Virus record (IMG/VR): IMGVR_UViG_3300017917_001091
Span: 1-37,712 of that record
DNA: 37,712 nt
Strand: one strand, 5' to 3'
Source: a virus
Part shown: positions 23,258 to 30,102 of the stretch, piece by piece
Numbering within the stretch: position 1 is the stretch's first letter
Layout of the letters: each line of letters starts with the position of its first letter
Program-made: the position numbers and the translations under genes
The notes under the pieces: model-generated
The model's database searches: none
The model's input: only the letters and a program-made list of their open reading frames with translations
What the model was told of the DNA's origin: nothing

Positions 23258-23955
23258 TGAAAAAAATAAAGTTTATACCAAATAGTCAGGATGCATACGA
23301 TAAATTAGATGCACCAAAACCAGCATCTAAAAGTGTTCCTGACTGGTATAGACTATCTACCAAATTTATTGGTGGAAAGATGGAAATTAAAGAATATGGT
23401 ATAAATAAAGATTTAAAACTTTGTGTGCCATTCTTTGACTCATTATTAGCTGGGTATCAAATAGAACTAATATGTGACTTAATTGTGAGAAAAAACTCAG
23501 ATGGATCAAGAAGTTTTTCTTGGGCTGAAGAACCAGAGCCAATTGCATTTAGAAGTAGTGATATAGCGAGCACTCTACCAAGACCATATGGTCATACAAA
23601 ACAAATGTACGCATGGAAAACATCATGGGGATTTAAGACACCAAAAGGATATAGTACACTAATAACTCATCCATTTAATAGGTTTGACCTACCATTCATA
23701 ACTACATCTGGAATAATGGATACGGACGAGTACTCTTTAGGCGGAGAAGTTCCATTCTTTTTAAATGAATCTTTTGAAGGAATCATACCAGCTGGTACAC
23801 CAATACTTCAAGCATTACCATTTAAGCGTGATAGCTGGAAGTCTGAAAAAGAAGAATTTAAAGATGGTTGGGTAAAAAGACAGGCATACTTAGTAAATAA
23901 AGTAATCTATGGTGGATATAAAAAACTAATGTGGCATAGAAAATCATATAAATAA
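23257..23955 (+). CDS. DUF6065-like phage protein, copy 1
   Basis: Protein of 232 residues, first of three paralogues. Shared blocks are PAPKPASKSVPDWYR-like text (here PKPASKSVPDWYRLS), CVPFFDSLLAGYQIEL, LPRPYGH, WGFKTPKGYSTLITHPFNR, FDLPFITTSGIMDTD and GIIPAGTPILQALPFKR. These match, as far as I can judge, phage DUF6065-like proteins of unknown function. The pattern suggests a compact beta fold. It has no membrane segment or known active site. ATG overlaps the permease stop (TAATG), so the two are coupled. A structural or metabolic role cannot be told from sequence. Confidence 0.6.
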   Translation: MKKIKFIPNSQDAYDKLDAPKPASKSVPDWYRLSTKFIGGKMEIKEYGINKDLKLCVPFFDSLLAGYQIELICDLIVRKNSDGSRSFSWAEEPEPIAFRSSDIASTLPRPYGHTKQMYAWKTSWGFKTPKGYSTLITHPFNRFDLPFITTSGIMDTDEYSLGGEVPFFLNESFEGIIPAGTPILQALPFKRDSWKSEKEEFKDGWVKRQAYLVNKVIYGGYKKLMWHRKSYK

Positions 23956-23963
23956 AACCAGCA

Positions 23964-23972
23964 TGGTATAAT
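23964..23972 (+). promoter_or_regulatory. Extended -10 promoter for leader ORF and fibre
   Basis: TGGTATAAT lies 17 bases before the ATG of an 11-codon ORF at 23990. A transcript would begin near 23979, about at the start of the AAGGTG ribosome site. Confidence 0.7.
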
Positions 23973-23989
23973 GTTTTAAGGTGATTTCT

Positions 23990-24025
23990 ATGACTTTTTT
24001 GTCTTTGGTTGGTAATGATAAATAA
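23990..24025 (+). CDS. 11-residue leader peptide candidate
   Basis: ATG at 23990 opens an 11-codon ORF reading MTFLSLVGNDK, with AAGGTG at 23978-23983 spaced 6 bases before it. Its stop TAA overlaps the ATG of the next fibre at 24025 (TAATG). The fibre has no ribosome site of its own nearby, so the leader could deliver ribosomes to it. It is too short for a fold. It may instead be the remnant of a deleted gene. Confidence 0.45.
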   Translation: MTFLSLVGNDK

Positions 24026-24708
24026 TGGCAAAACAATTATTAAGTTCCGCTAAAGGTTGGAGTGGATCAATTCCAGTAATTGATACATATATCCCAGAAC
24101 TTGGCGATTCTGCAAATATTGAAGACGCTTTTAAATTATTTATGTATGGACAGATTGAACCTGGTGGAGAAAGCCAAGTACAGTCAACAAGTCTTTATTC
24201 AAGCATTGTTGCAATAAAAACAACTGCTGATGGGGCTAGTGGACTAGTCTCAAGTCATAATTCAGCATCAATAAATGTTCATGGATTATCAGGTGGTGCT
24301 GCGGTTGTTGGAACAACTAGTACACAAACTCTTACAAATAAAACATTAGAAAATCCATTAGTTAGTGGATCTGTAACAGTAACTGGAAATGTTATTGGAC
24401 ATGTTGATATATATAGTAAAACTGCAAACTATACATTGACATTACTAGATGATGGAAGCCTTATACAGATGAATGTTTCTTCTGCAAATACTTTAACTGT
24501 TCCCTTAAACTCTTCTGCAGCATTTCCAATTGGAACACAAATAACAATAGTTCAGTCAGGGTCAGGACAAACTACGATTGGTAAGGAAGACCAAAGCATA
24601 TCTTTAAATGCAACACCAGGACTAAAACTTAGAGCACAATGGTCAACTGCTACATTAATAAAGTTAGGGACAGATTCCTGGTTAGTAACAGGAGACCTAA
24701 CGGCATAA
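24025..24708 (+). CDS. Tail fibre protein
   Basis: Predicted fibre of 227 residues. Head MAKQLLSSAKGWSGSIPVID with YIPELGDSANIEDAFKLF is a known fibre start in aquatic phages. Then SLVSSHNSASINVHGLSG-type shaft, TQTLTNKTLENPLVSGSV, and the C-terminal domain FPIGTQITIVQSGSGQTT, TPGLKLRAQWSTATLIKL and GDLTA, nearly matching the end of the 4922 fibre. Both are followed at once by a tail protein beginning with an NIGI segment, so a two-gene module has been used twice. The start overlaps the stop of the leader ORF. Confidence 0.75.
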   Translation: MAKQLLSSAKGWSGSIPVIDTYIPELGDSANIEDAFKLFMYGQIEPGGESQVQSTSLYSSIVAIKTTADGASGLVSSHNSASINVHGLSGGAAVVGTTSTQTLTNKTLENPLVSGSVTVTGNVIGHVDIYSKTANYTLTLLDDGSLIQMNVSSANTLTVPLNSSAAFPIGTQITIVQSGSGQTTIGKEDQSISLNATPGLKLRAQWSTATLIKLGTDSWLVTGDLTA

Positions 24709-25637
24709 TGAGATTAATAAATATAGGTATTGTTGCTAAAAAGTTTAGAGATACTTTTATAAGACCTAATGAAGTTCTTTCAAGATCATCTGATGGCTCC
24801 TTATGGAATATTGTAAGAGGATCTTGGGAAGTATTGTCAAATAAGCTATCAACATCTAGTGCTCCAAATACATATCCAATTGCTTCAACAAAAACTCCAT
24901 CAGAAAATGTTGACATATCAATAAAGGATGTTTCTCAAGGAGTTACTGCAGCACTATGGATTACAGATAGTGGAAATTGGTGGGGTCTTGGAATAGATAG
25001 AGAATCTCTTACACAATGTGAGACATGCTATAATTATGACTCTTTTATATATTACTATCCTTGTGGAACAACATATGTGCAAAATTGTAATGCATGGTCT
25101 TGTGCATCATGGACATATACTTGTAACTCAAGAACGTGTAATGGAAACTGCAAGTCTTGGACAAATCAGGGTGGAGTCTATAGATGTGCAAACTGGTTTG
25201 GTGCATGTTGTGTATCTACTACAAACTGCACTGGTGGATATAATGTTTGTAATGCTTTTTATACTGCAACAAATACAAATTATTGTCCAGCTGTTGGCTA
25301 TAATATTACTGGAAGTTATCAGTGTAATTGTGTTACAAGCTATCCTCAATATATTAGATTTATACAGTCAGTTGCAAATACAGTATCAGTAGTATCACAA
25401 AATGTAGTTTCTTCTGTAATAGGATCAATAAAGATATTAGTAAGAAAAACTGGTAGTAATTCTGCTACAGTAACAGCAAAAGCCTATTCTGATACAGGGT
25501 TAGTGTCTCAAATAGGCAATGACATAGTATATTTGCCATCAAATATTGCAATAACTCCAAATTATGGTATAATTATAAAACCATCAAGTTATTCGCAAGG
25601 ATCAACCTCTGGTGAAATAGAAATAGAAAGTATCTAG
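24708..25637 (+). CDS. Cysteine-rich tail protein
   Basis: Protein of 309 residues. I use ATG 24708 (TAATG overlap with the fibre); the longer in-frame reading from 24639 lies within that fibre. Residues 25-98 (SDGSLWNIVRGSWEVL then ALWITDSGNWWGLGID) look like half of a concanavalin-like domain. An insert at 104-208 holds 16 cysteines in about 105 residues, including CETC, CC and CNC. After it the beta domain resumes (YIRFIQSV to GEIEIESI). Dense cysteine spacing suggests disulfides or metal binding in an extracellular tip. The head (MRLINIGIVAKKF) resembles the start of the 5920 glycine-rich protein. Confidence 0.65.
   Translation: MRLINIGIVAKKFRDTFIRPNEVLSRSSDGSLWNIVRGSWEVLSNKLSTSSAPNTYPIASTKTPSENVDISIKDVSQGVTAALWITDSGNWWGLGIDRESLTQCETCYNYDSFIYYYPCGTTYVQNCNAWSCASWTYTCNSRTCNGNCKSWTNQGGVYRCANWFGACCVSTTNCTGGYNVCNAFYTATNTNYCPAVGYNITGSYQCNCVTSYPQYIRFIQSVANTVSVVSQNVVSSVIGSIKILVRKTGSNSATVTAKAYSDTGLVSQIGNDIVYLPSNIAITPNYGIIIKPSSYSQGSTSGEIEIESI
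25565..25573 (+). promoter_or_regulatory. Possible internal extended -10 promoter
   Basis: TGGTATAAT lies in the end of the cysteine-rich gene, about 75 bases before the ATG at 25648. It could start a message for the small-protein/DUF6065-like block. It is inside coding sequence, so chance is possible. Confidence 0.4.
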
Positions 25638-25647
25638 GAGATATTAT

Positions 25648-25872
25648 ATGTCACTTCCAGAAGTTCCAGCTTTAGAAACTGTTTCTGCTGCACAAATACA
25701 GCCTTATGATATTGCAGTAATAATTGATAATGTTGTTTATCAATTAATGAATCTTGATGGAAATCAGGCAGCAATATATCTATCACAGCCAACTTTTGTT
25801 CAGGTAGAATATGGCAAGGTAAGAGTTGGTCAAATATATGATCCAACAACAGGAACATTTTCAACACCATAA
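25648..25872 (+). CDS. Small companion protein, copy 1
   Basis: Protein of 74 residues. The core IAVIIDNVVYQLMNLDGNQA, then LSQPTFVQVEYGKVRVGQIY, DPTTGTF matches the 26595 protein. The W/Y-D-G type ending resembles small proteins seen beside phage tail genes. Together with the DUF6065-like gene after it, it forms a pair that is repeated once. TAGGAG sits about 7 bases before the ATG. Function unknown. Confidence 0.6.
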   Translation: MSLPEVPALETVSAAQIQPYDIAVIIDNVVYQLMNLDGNQAAIYLSQPTFVQVEYGKVRVGQIYDPTTGTFSTP

Positions 25873-25890
25873 TAATAGAAAGACATTTTT

Positions 25891-26598
25891 GTGAAAATAA
25901 TAAAATTCTCTTCTGAGTCTTCAAGATATATTGGTGAACCAAGTCCGATAAAAAATATGATTCCAGAATGGTACAGATTAGCTGAATCATTTTATGTGGA
26001 CGAAGAAGATTCTAAAAATGAAGATGGCTCTGAAAAAAGATCAAATGGATTAAAAACTTGTGCACCATTCTTAGACGCACTAATATCTGGTTATGCATTG
26101 GTAACTCCGTTTGATATATTTGTTTCAATTTCTGAAGATGGAGATTTAAAAATTTCTTGGAATGGTCCAAATGATTTAGATGGATTTATTAAAGAAAGAG
26201 ATAAAAGATCTGGGGCAACAATTCCTAGACCAGCAGGTCATTTACCAAATCATCTTATTTGGGCAAATAAGTGGGGGTTTAAGTCTCCAAGAGGATACAG
26301 TATATTGGTTACGCATCCACTAAATAGATTTGATTTACCATTTACAACAATGTCTGGAATAATTGATAGTGATAAGTTTTTTGCTAATGGTAATTTACCA
26401 TTCTTTATTAAAGAAGGATTTTCTGGAATGATTCCAGAGGGCACTCCTATAGCACAGTTAATACCAATAAAAAGAAAAAAATGGATTATGTCAAAAGATC
26501 AATCTTTAGTTGATGAATATCAAAGACAGGGGACATCTGTTAGAAAAAAGGGTCTTAGTTATAAAAATGTTTTATGGCAAAGAAAGGATTATAGATGA
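25891..26598 (+). CDS. DUF6065-like phage protein, copy 2
   Basis: Protein of 235 residues starting at GTG, with the same blocks as copy 1: IPEWYRLAESF, KTCAPFLDALISGY, IPRPAGH, WGFKSPRGYSILVTHPLNR, DLPFTTMSGIIDSD and MIPEGTPIAQLIPIKRKKW. An acidic insert (VDEEDSKNEDGSEKR) follows the WYR block. The ribosome site is weak (AGAAAG). Its stop overlaps the next ATG (ATGA). Function unknown. Confidence 0.6.
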   Translation: MKIIKFSSESSRYIGEPSPIKNMIPEWYRLAESFYVDEEDSKNEDGSEKRSNGLKTCAPFLDALISGYALVTPFDIFVSISEDGDLKISWNGPNDLDGFIKERDKRSGATIPRPAGHLPNHLIWANKWGFKSPRGYSILVTHPLNRFDLPFTTMSGIIDSDKFFANGNLPFFIKEGFSGMIPEGTPIAQLIPIKRKKWIMSKDQSLVDEYQRQGTSVRKKGLSYKNVLWQRKDYR

Positions 26599-26921
26599 CT
26601 AAAGGTATAAGACACAAAGATGGAATTGCCTACTTAAGTACATTTGATTTAATAAAAAGATTTTTTACAAAAAATAAAAAATTTAAAAATAAAAAAGATC
26701 TTCCAAGTTCAAGTGAGGCAACTATTCCAGATGGTATTCATGTAAATCACTTAGCCATAGTTCTTGATGGAGAAGTTCAGGAAGTAATTCGTGCTCAAAA
26801 TAAATTGGCAGCATTGTTTTTAAGTGAACCTTTATTTGTAGAATTTGATCCAAAAGATAAGTATGTGAAAATTGGATGGAAATATGATGGTAAAAACTTT
26901 ATAGAGGTTGAAAATGACTAA
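26595..26921 (+). CDS. Small companion protein, copy 2
   Basis: Protein of 108 residues. A basic N-terminal part (LIKRFFTKNKKFKNKKDL) precedes a core LAIVLDGEVQEVIRAQNKLA, LFLSEPLFVEFDP and IGWKYDGKNFIEV that matches the 25648 protein. It overlaps both neighbours by a few bases, so the three genes are probably translated together. The basic extension, absent from copy 1, may bind nucleic acid or be a later addition. Confidence 0.6.
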   Translation: MTKGIRHKDGIAYLSTFDLIKRFFTKNKKFKNKKDLPSSSEATIPDGIHVNHLAIVLDGEVQEVIRAQNKLAALFLSEPLFVEFDPKDKYVKIGWKYDGKNFIEVEND

Positions 26922-27573
26922 AAAGATAAAGTTTATATCAGAAAAGCCAGAATATAATATTGAGCATCCTGTACCAGCTAGTAGACTTGTTCCAGAATGG
27001 TATAGAAAAATGCCAGGAGAAAAAGATAGGATTGAAACGGTTAAAAAATGCATACCATTTTTAGATGCACTAACTTCTGGATATGCAATAACTTTACCAG
27101 TTGATGTTTATTATAATGATGAGGCTAAGAAGTTTATGTATAACTCACCATTTAAAATTGAATCAGACCATGTGCCATCGCAAACAGAAGATGTTGAAAT
27201 AGATGACTCTTACGACACTATTCCACATAAATGGTTGAACAATTGGAAGATAGAGACTCCAAAAGGTTATAGTTGTTTATTTATTCATCCTTTAGATAGG
27301 ATGGATTTACCATTTTATTCTTTTAGTGGAATTGTTGATACGGACAGACATCCAGTTATTATAAATTTTCCATTTGTAATTAAAAAGGGATTTAATGGAG
27401 TTATTCCTAAAGGCACTCCAATTATTCAAATAATTCCTTTTAAAAGAGAAAGCTGGGAATCAAAGGTAATTGATGATATAGAATATAATGAACCAGTTGA
27501 TCAATTTAAAATAATGAATCCACCTTTCAATACATATAAAAGAAATTGGTGGACCAAGAAGAGTTTTAAGTAG
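26914..27573 (+). CDS. DUF6065-like phage protein, copy 3
   Basis: Protein of 219 residues. I use ATG 26914 with GAGG 6 bases upstream; a TTG at 26908 is in frame. Blocks are PASRLVPEWYRKMPG, KKCIPFLDALTSGYAITLP, TPKGYSCLFIHPLDRMDLPF, SGIVDTD and GVIPKGTPIIQIIPFKRESW. It lacks the RPxGH block seen in the other two copies and is therefore the most diverged. It overlaps the previous gene by 8 bases. Function unknown. Confidence 0.6.
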   Translation: MTKKIKFISEKPEYNIEHPVPASRLVPEWYRKMPGEKDRIETVKKCIPFLDALTSGYAITLPVDVYYNDEAKKFMYNSPFKIESDHVPSQTEDVEIDDSYDTIPHKWLNNWKIETPKGYSCLFIHPLDRMDLPFYSFSGIVDTDRHPVIINFPFVIKKGFNGVIPKGTPIIQIIPFKRESWESKVIDDIEYNEPVDQFKIMNPPFNTYKRNWWTKKSFK

Positions 27574-27579
27574 GTAGTT

Positions 27580-27819
27580 ATGTCAGAGAATAAACCAGCA
27601 AGACCTTGGGATTTATTTAATAAAAATATTAAAAAGGTTGAAGACGATATTCAAAAAGATAGAATGTCAATATGTATTGAATGTCCACATCTAATAAAAC
27701 TAACAAAACAGTGCACAAAGTGTGGCTGTTTTATGGAGGCAAAAACAAGATTGCCTCATGCCACATGTCCAATAGGAAAATGGGGAGAAGTAAAAATAGA
27801 TGCAACTTATAAAGAATAA
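27580..27819 (+). CDS. Small Cys-rich zinc-ribbon protein (DUF6171-like)
   Basis: Protein of 79 residues. ARPWDLFNKNIKKV, then C32, C35, C45, C48, C50 and C63 in an order CIECPHL...QCTKCGCFM...ATCPIGKW. This matches small phage proteins I associate with DUF6171. It likely binds one or two zinc ions. It could be a protein-interaction or DNA-linked factor, but no function is established. AGGT precedes the ATG, 6 bases after the previous stop. Confidence 0.65.
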   Translation: MSENKPARPWDLFNKNIKKVEDDIQKDRMSICIECPHLIKLTKQCTKCGCFMEAKTRLPHATCPIGKWGEVKIDATYKE

Positions 27820-27822
27820 TAT

Positions 27823-27851
27823 TTGACAATTTAAAAGTTTTAATATATAAT
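27823..27851 (+). promoter_or_regulatory. Full-consensus sigma70-type promoter
   Basis: TTGACA (27823-27828), a 17-base spacer and TATAAT (27846-27851) match the consensus exactly. No other promoter in the window has both elements perfect. The transcript would start near 27858 and carry GGAG (27872-27875) before the ATG at 27881. Confidence 0.85.
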
Positions 27852-27880
27852 AACTTTGTGTACTATAGATTGGAGAAAAG

Positions 27881-28198
27881 ATGGTACAGCTAACACCAGA
27901 ACAGAATGCAATGTTGCAGTCTTATGGTCGTTCATTTCTAGGTGCAGTAATTGCACTATATTTAGCAGGTGTAACAGATGCATATCAATATCTTAATGCA
28001 TTTGTTGCAGCAGTAGCACCAGTTGCAATTCGTTACTTTAACAAGAATGATGTTGCATTTGGTAAAATTTCAGGAAATTCAACACCTGAACAAGTTGCTG
28101 AAGAAGTTGTTAAGGCAGTAAAGAGTGTTGCTAAAAAGACACCAGCAAAGAAAGCCCCAGCAAAGAAAGCTACCGCAAAGAAGACAAGCAAAAAGTAA
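27881..28198 (+). CDS. Holin candidate with basic tail
   Basis: Protein of 105 residues. SYGRSFLGAVIALYLAGV (about 14-31) and AFVAAVAPVAIRYFN (about 41-55) form one or two membrane segments, followed by NDVAFGKISG. This layout matches small actinophage and cyanophage proteins called holins. The C-terminus is a run of AKK/PAKK repeats (KTPAKKAPAKKATAKK), strongly basic and like histone H1 tails; such basic ends are common on holins and may touch anionic lipids or DNA. The full-consensus promoter implies strong expression. If a holin, it should time lysis. No lysin is found beside it. The stop overlaps the next ATG. Confidence 0.6.
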   Translation: MVQLTPEQNAMLQSYGRSFLGAVIALYLAGVTDAYQYLNAFVAAVAPVAIRYFNKNDVAFGKISGNSTPEQVAEEVVKAVKSVAKKTPAKKAPAKKATAKKTSKK

Positions 28199-29289
28199 TG
28201 TCTAAGCCAACCGTTTCATTTTTAACTTATGACTGGACATTTGGTGTCAAGCCATTACAACCTAATGGTTGTGCATGGTATAGATGCTACCTTCCAATGA
28301 AGGAGTTATCAAAAAATGGTTGGGAGACTGGTATTGGTATTCCAGGATTTAATCCAGAACATGGTCTTGGAATACTTATACCAGATCAAAAAGCAATTCA
28401 TGGTTGGGAAATAGTAGTATTAAAATTAATAATGCTAGAAAGATTTATTGATCAGGTAAGAATATCAAAAGAACTTGGACAAAAGATAGTTGTTGATATT
28501 GATGATCATATGGAAGGATTAGAAGAAACAAATCTTGCATATAAGACAACTGATCCATCTTCAAATCCAAATAATAATAGAAAGCATTATGTTGCAATTA
28601 TGGATCAAGCAGATGCATTAATTACCTCTACTCCATTCCTATTTGATTTTTACAAAAATAAATATCCAGAAAAGCCTATATTTTTAGTTAGAAATGGTAT
28701 TGATATTGATAGATGGCCAATTCATAATGATCACAAAGGAAGGCTTCCAACGTTTGGATGGGTTGGTGCAACTCCATGGAGATCTGGGGACTTAGAAATA
28801 CTAAATCCGTATTTTGGTCAATTTTTAAGAACTAGACATCTGAAGTTTCATCATGCAGGTTCAATAAAAAATGCTCCAAAGGCATATGTTCAAGCAGGTG
28901 TTGATAAAAATATTTCAAGTGATGAGCCAATGAAGACTATGCTTGGTGTTCCAGAACTATATTCAAAAAAGATTGATGTTGGAATTGTTCCACTTAGAGA
29001 TGTTCCATTTAATCATGCCAAGTCATATTTGAAAGGTATGGAGTATGCAGCAGCTGGAGTTCCATTTATAGCAAGTGGTCTTCCAGAATATAGATTGCTT
29101 GAAGAAGGTGGGGTTGGTAGAACTGCAAATACTCCACAGGAATGGATTGGGCATATGGAAGAATTATTAGATCCAAAAGTAAGAAAAGAAGAAAAAGAAA
29201 AGAATCTTGAGAATCTAAAGAGTAAGTTTTCAATGACTCAGCGTGGTCTTGAATGGGCAGAAGTGCTAGAAAAAATCAAGATGTTATAA
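28198..29289 (+). CDS. Glycosyltransferase, GT-B type
   Basis: Protein of 363 residues. GCAWYRCYLPMKELSKNGWE at 24-43 and a VVDIDDH segment near 98-104 are typical of a phage and bacterial group of family 4-like glycosyltransferases. FLVRNGIDIDRWP (162-174) opens the donor domain, and VGIVPLRDVPFNHAKSYLK with EYAAAGVPFIAS gives the C-terminal donor site. It differs from the 3842 enzyme, with no clear EX7E as there. It starts in a TAATG overlap with the holin candidate, so the two are coupled. Acceptor unknown: teichoic acid, capsule or virion protein. Confidence 0.75.
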   Translation: MSKPTVSFLTYDWTFGVKPLQPNGCAWYRCYLPMKELSKNGWETGIGIPGFNPEHGLGILIPDQKAIHGWEIVVLKLIMLERFIDQVRISKELGQKIVVDIDDHMEGLEETNLAYKTTDPSSNPNNNRKHYVAIMDQADALITSTPFLFDFYKNKYPEKPIFLVRNGIDIDRWPIHNDHKGRLPTFGWVGATPWRSGDLEILNPYFGQFLRTRHLKFHHAGSIKNAPKAYVQAGVDKNISSDEPMKTMLGVPELYSKKIDVGIVPLRDVPFNHAKSYLKGMEYAAAGVPFIASGLPEYRLLEEGGVGRTANTPQEWIGHMEELLDPKVRKEEKEKNLENLKSKFSMTQRGLEWAEVLEKIKML

Positions 29290-29290
29290 T
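29282..29290 (+). promoter_or_regulatory. Extended -10 promoter in end of gene
   Basis: TGTTATAAT includes the glycosyltransferase stop TAA. The ATG at 29297 follows after 6 bases, giving a leaderless message with no ribosome site. Confidence 0.65.
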
Positions 29291-29296
29291 ATAAAT

Positions 29297-29818
29297 ATGG
29301 CAAATATATTTATCAAATATGACGAACTATCTGAAACTACTGGAAAAATATTACAAACTTATATAAGAAATATGACAGTTCATAATGTATCTGTCAAAGA
29401 GCAAAATGCAGACTTTTGTATTAGTTTAAAAATACCTGCATATCCAGCAGAAGAAAGATTTAATGCATATTATTATAATAATCAAGAGGGTCTAGAAGAG
29501 CTTTGCTCAAAGATATATTATCAATGTTCAAAAGCAGAAGTTAAGACAAGACCTCTTTCTAAAAAGTCAATGCCAAGAGAGCAGTATGACGAGCAGTTTA
29601 AATGTCCAACTCTTGTTATTAATTTAACTAATGACTCAAGAGAATTTGATGAAGAAATATATGCAACAATAATTGGTCAAGGAATTGTTTCCTATCTTAA
29701 TCCTGGAACAGTATTTGATACATTTTCAAGTAAGAAAAAGTCTGGGGAAAAAAGATTTATTGATAGAAAGTTTGTTCAAGAGCCAACAAGTAATTCAAAA
29801 TTGTTGTTTAAGAAATAA
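29297..29818 (+). CDS. Unknown protein, possible degenerate amidase fold
   Basis: Protein of 173 residues, not recognised with certainty. The order NADFCISLK, FNAYYYN, then CPTLVINLTNDS and ATIIGQGIVSYL recalls the second half of N-acetylmuramoyl-alanine amidases (Amidase_3), where these read aD.fiSiHaN, G.etyY, P..LvE.gF.sN and iA.ai..gi. The expected metal-binding His and the catalytic Glu are absent, and the start of the domain is not visible. So it could be an inactive wall-binding relative, or the likeness may be chance. No signal peptide or membrane segment. It is convergent with the minus-strand gene (24-base overlap). Confidence 0.5.
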   Translation: MANIFIKYDELSETTGKILQTYIRNMTVHNVSVKEQNADFCISLKIPAYPAEERFNAYYYNNQEGLEELCSKIYYQCSKAEVKTRPLSKKSMPREQYDEQFKCPTLVINLTNDSREFDEEIYATIIGQGIVSYLNPGTVFDTFSSKKKSGEKRFIDRKFVQEPTSNSKLLFKK

Positions 29819-30031
29819 TTCAGCAGCCAAATACTTTTTAATTTTTTGAATTAAGTTGATTCCTGGATAAAAAGTTGTTTTGCAAGATAAACATTGAAAA
29901 TAAACTTTATCATTTTCATCTAATTTAGTTATTATAATATCTGTCTCATTAAGTGGACAGTTAATTTTATCTGCCCTACCTTCATTTACAAGATTAAGAT
30001 AACTATGAACCTCTTGTATAGATATTTCCAT
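29795..30031 (-). CDS. Small Cys-containing protein, antisense
   Basis: Protein of 78 residues on the minus strand. C25 (NCPLNE) and a pair C47/C50 (FQCLSCKTTFYPG) suggest a small zinc ribbon with an incomplete ligand set. The first 20 residues (MEISIQEVHSYLNLVNEG) form a likely helix. AAAGG lies about 9 bases before the ATG, and a minus-strand extended -10 lies at 30080-30072. It is divergent from the reductase gene. Function unknown; a regulator of the neighbouring unit is possible. Confidence 0.6.
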   Translation of the reverse strand: MEISIQEVHSYLNLVNEGRADKINCPLNETDIIITKLDENDKVYFQCLSCKTTFYPGINLIQKIKKYLAAELFLKQQF

Positions 30032-30060
30032 TTGACCAACCTTTAATACTAGTGTAGAAT
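30032..30060 (+). promoter_or_regulatory. Sigma70-type promoter for RNR
   Basis: TTGACC (30032-30037), a 17-base spacer and TAGAAT (30055-30060). The message would start near 30067, with AAAGGG at 30084-30089 before the ATG at 30103. It interlocks with the minus-strand promoter at 30072-30080. Confidence 0.65.
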
Positions 30061-30071
30061 ATAACTATTCT

Positions 30072-30080
30072 ATTTTATCA
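30072..30080 (-). promoter_or_regulatory. Minus-strand extended -10 promoter
   Basis: On the minus strand this reads TGATAAAAT. It would give a leader of about 34 bases with AAAGG before the ATG at 30031. Its transcript crosses the reductase promoter. Confidence 0.55.
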
Positions 30081-30102
30081 GATAAAGGGTGTGCATCACA
30101 TA

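Noticed and set aside
24639-24707. Longer start for the cysteine-rich gene
   Set aside because: It lies within the fibre gene in another frame; the TAATG overlap at 24708 follows the pattern of the other genes.
25018-25392. Plus-strand ORF of 124 codons inside the cysteine-rich gene
   Set aside because: It is a shadow in another frame. The cysteine-rich frame continues a beta domain on both sides and has coupling to its neighbours.
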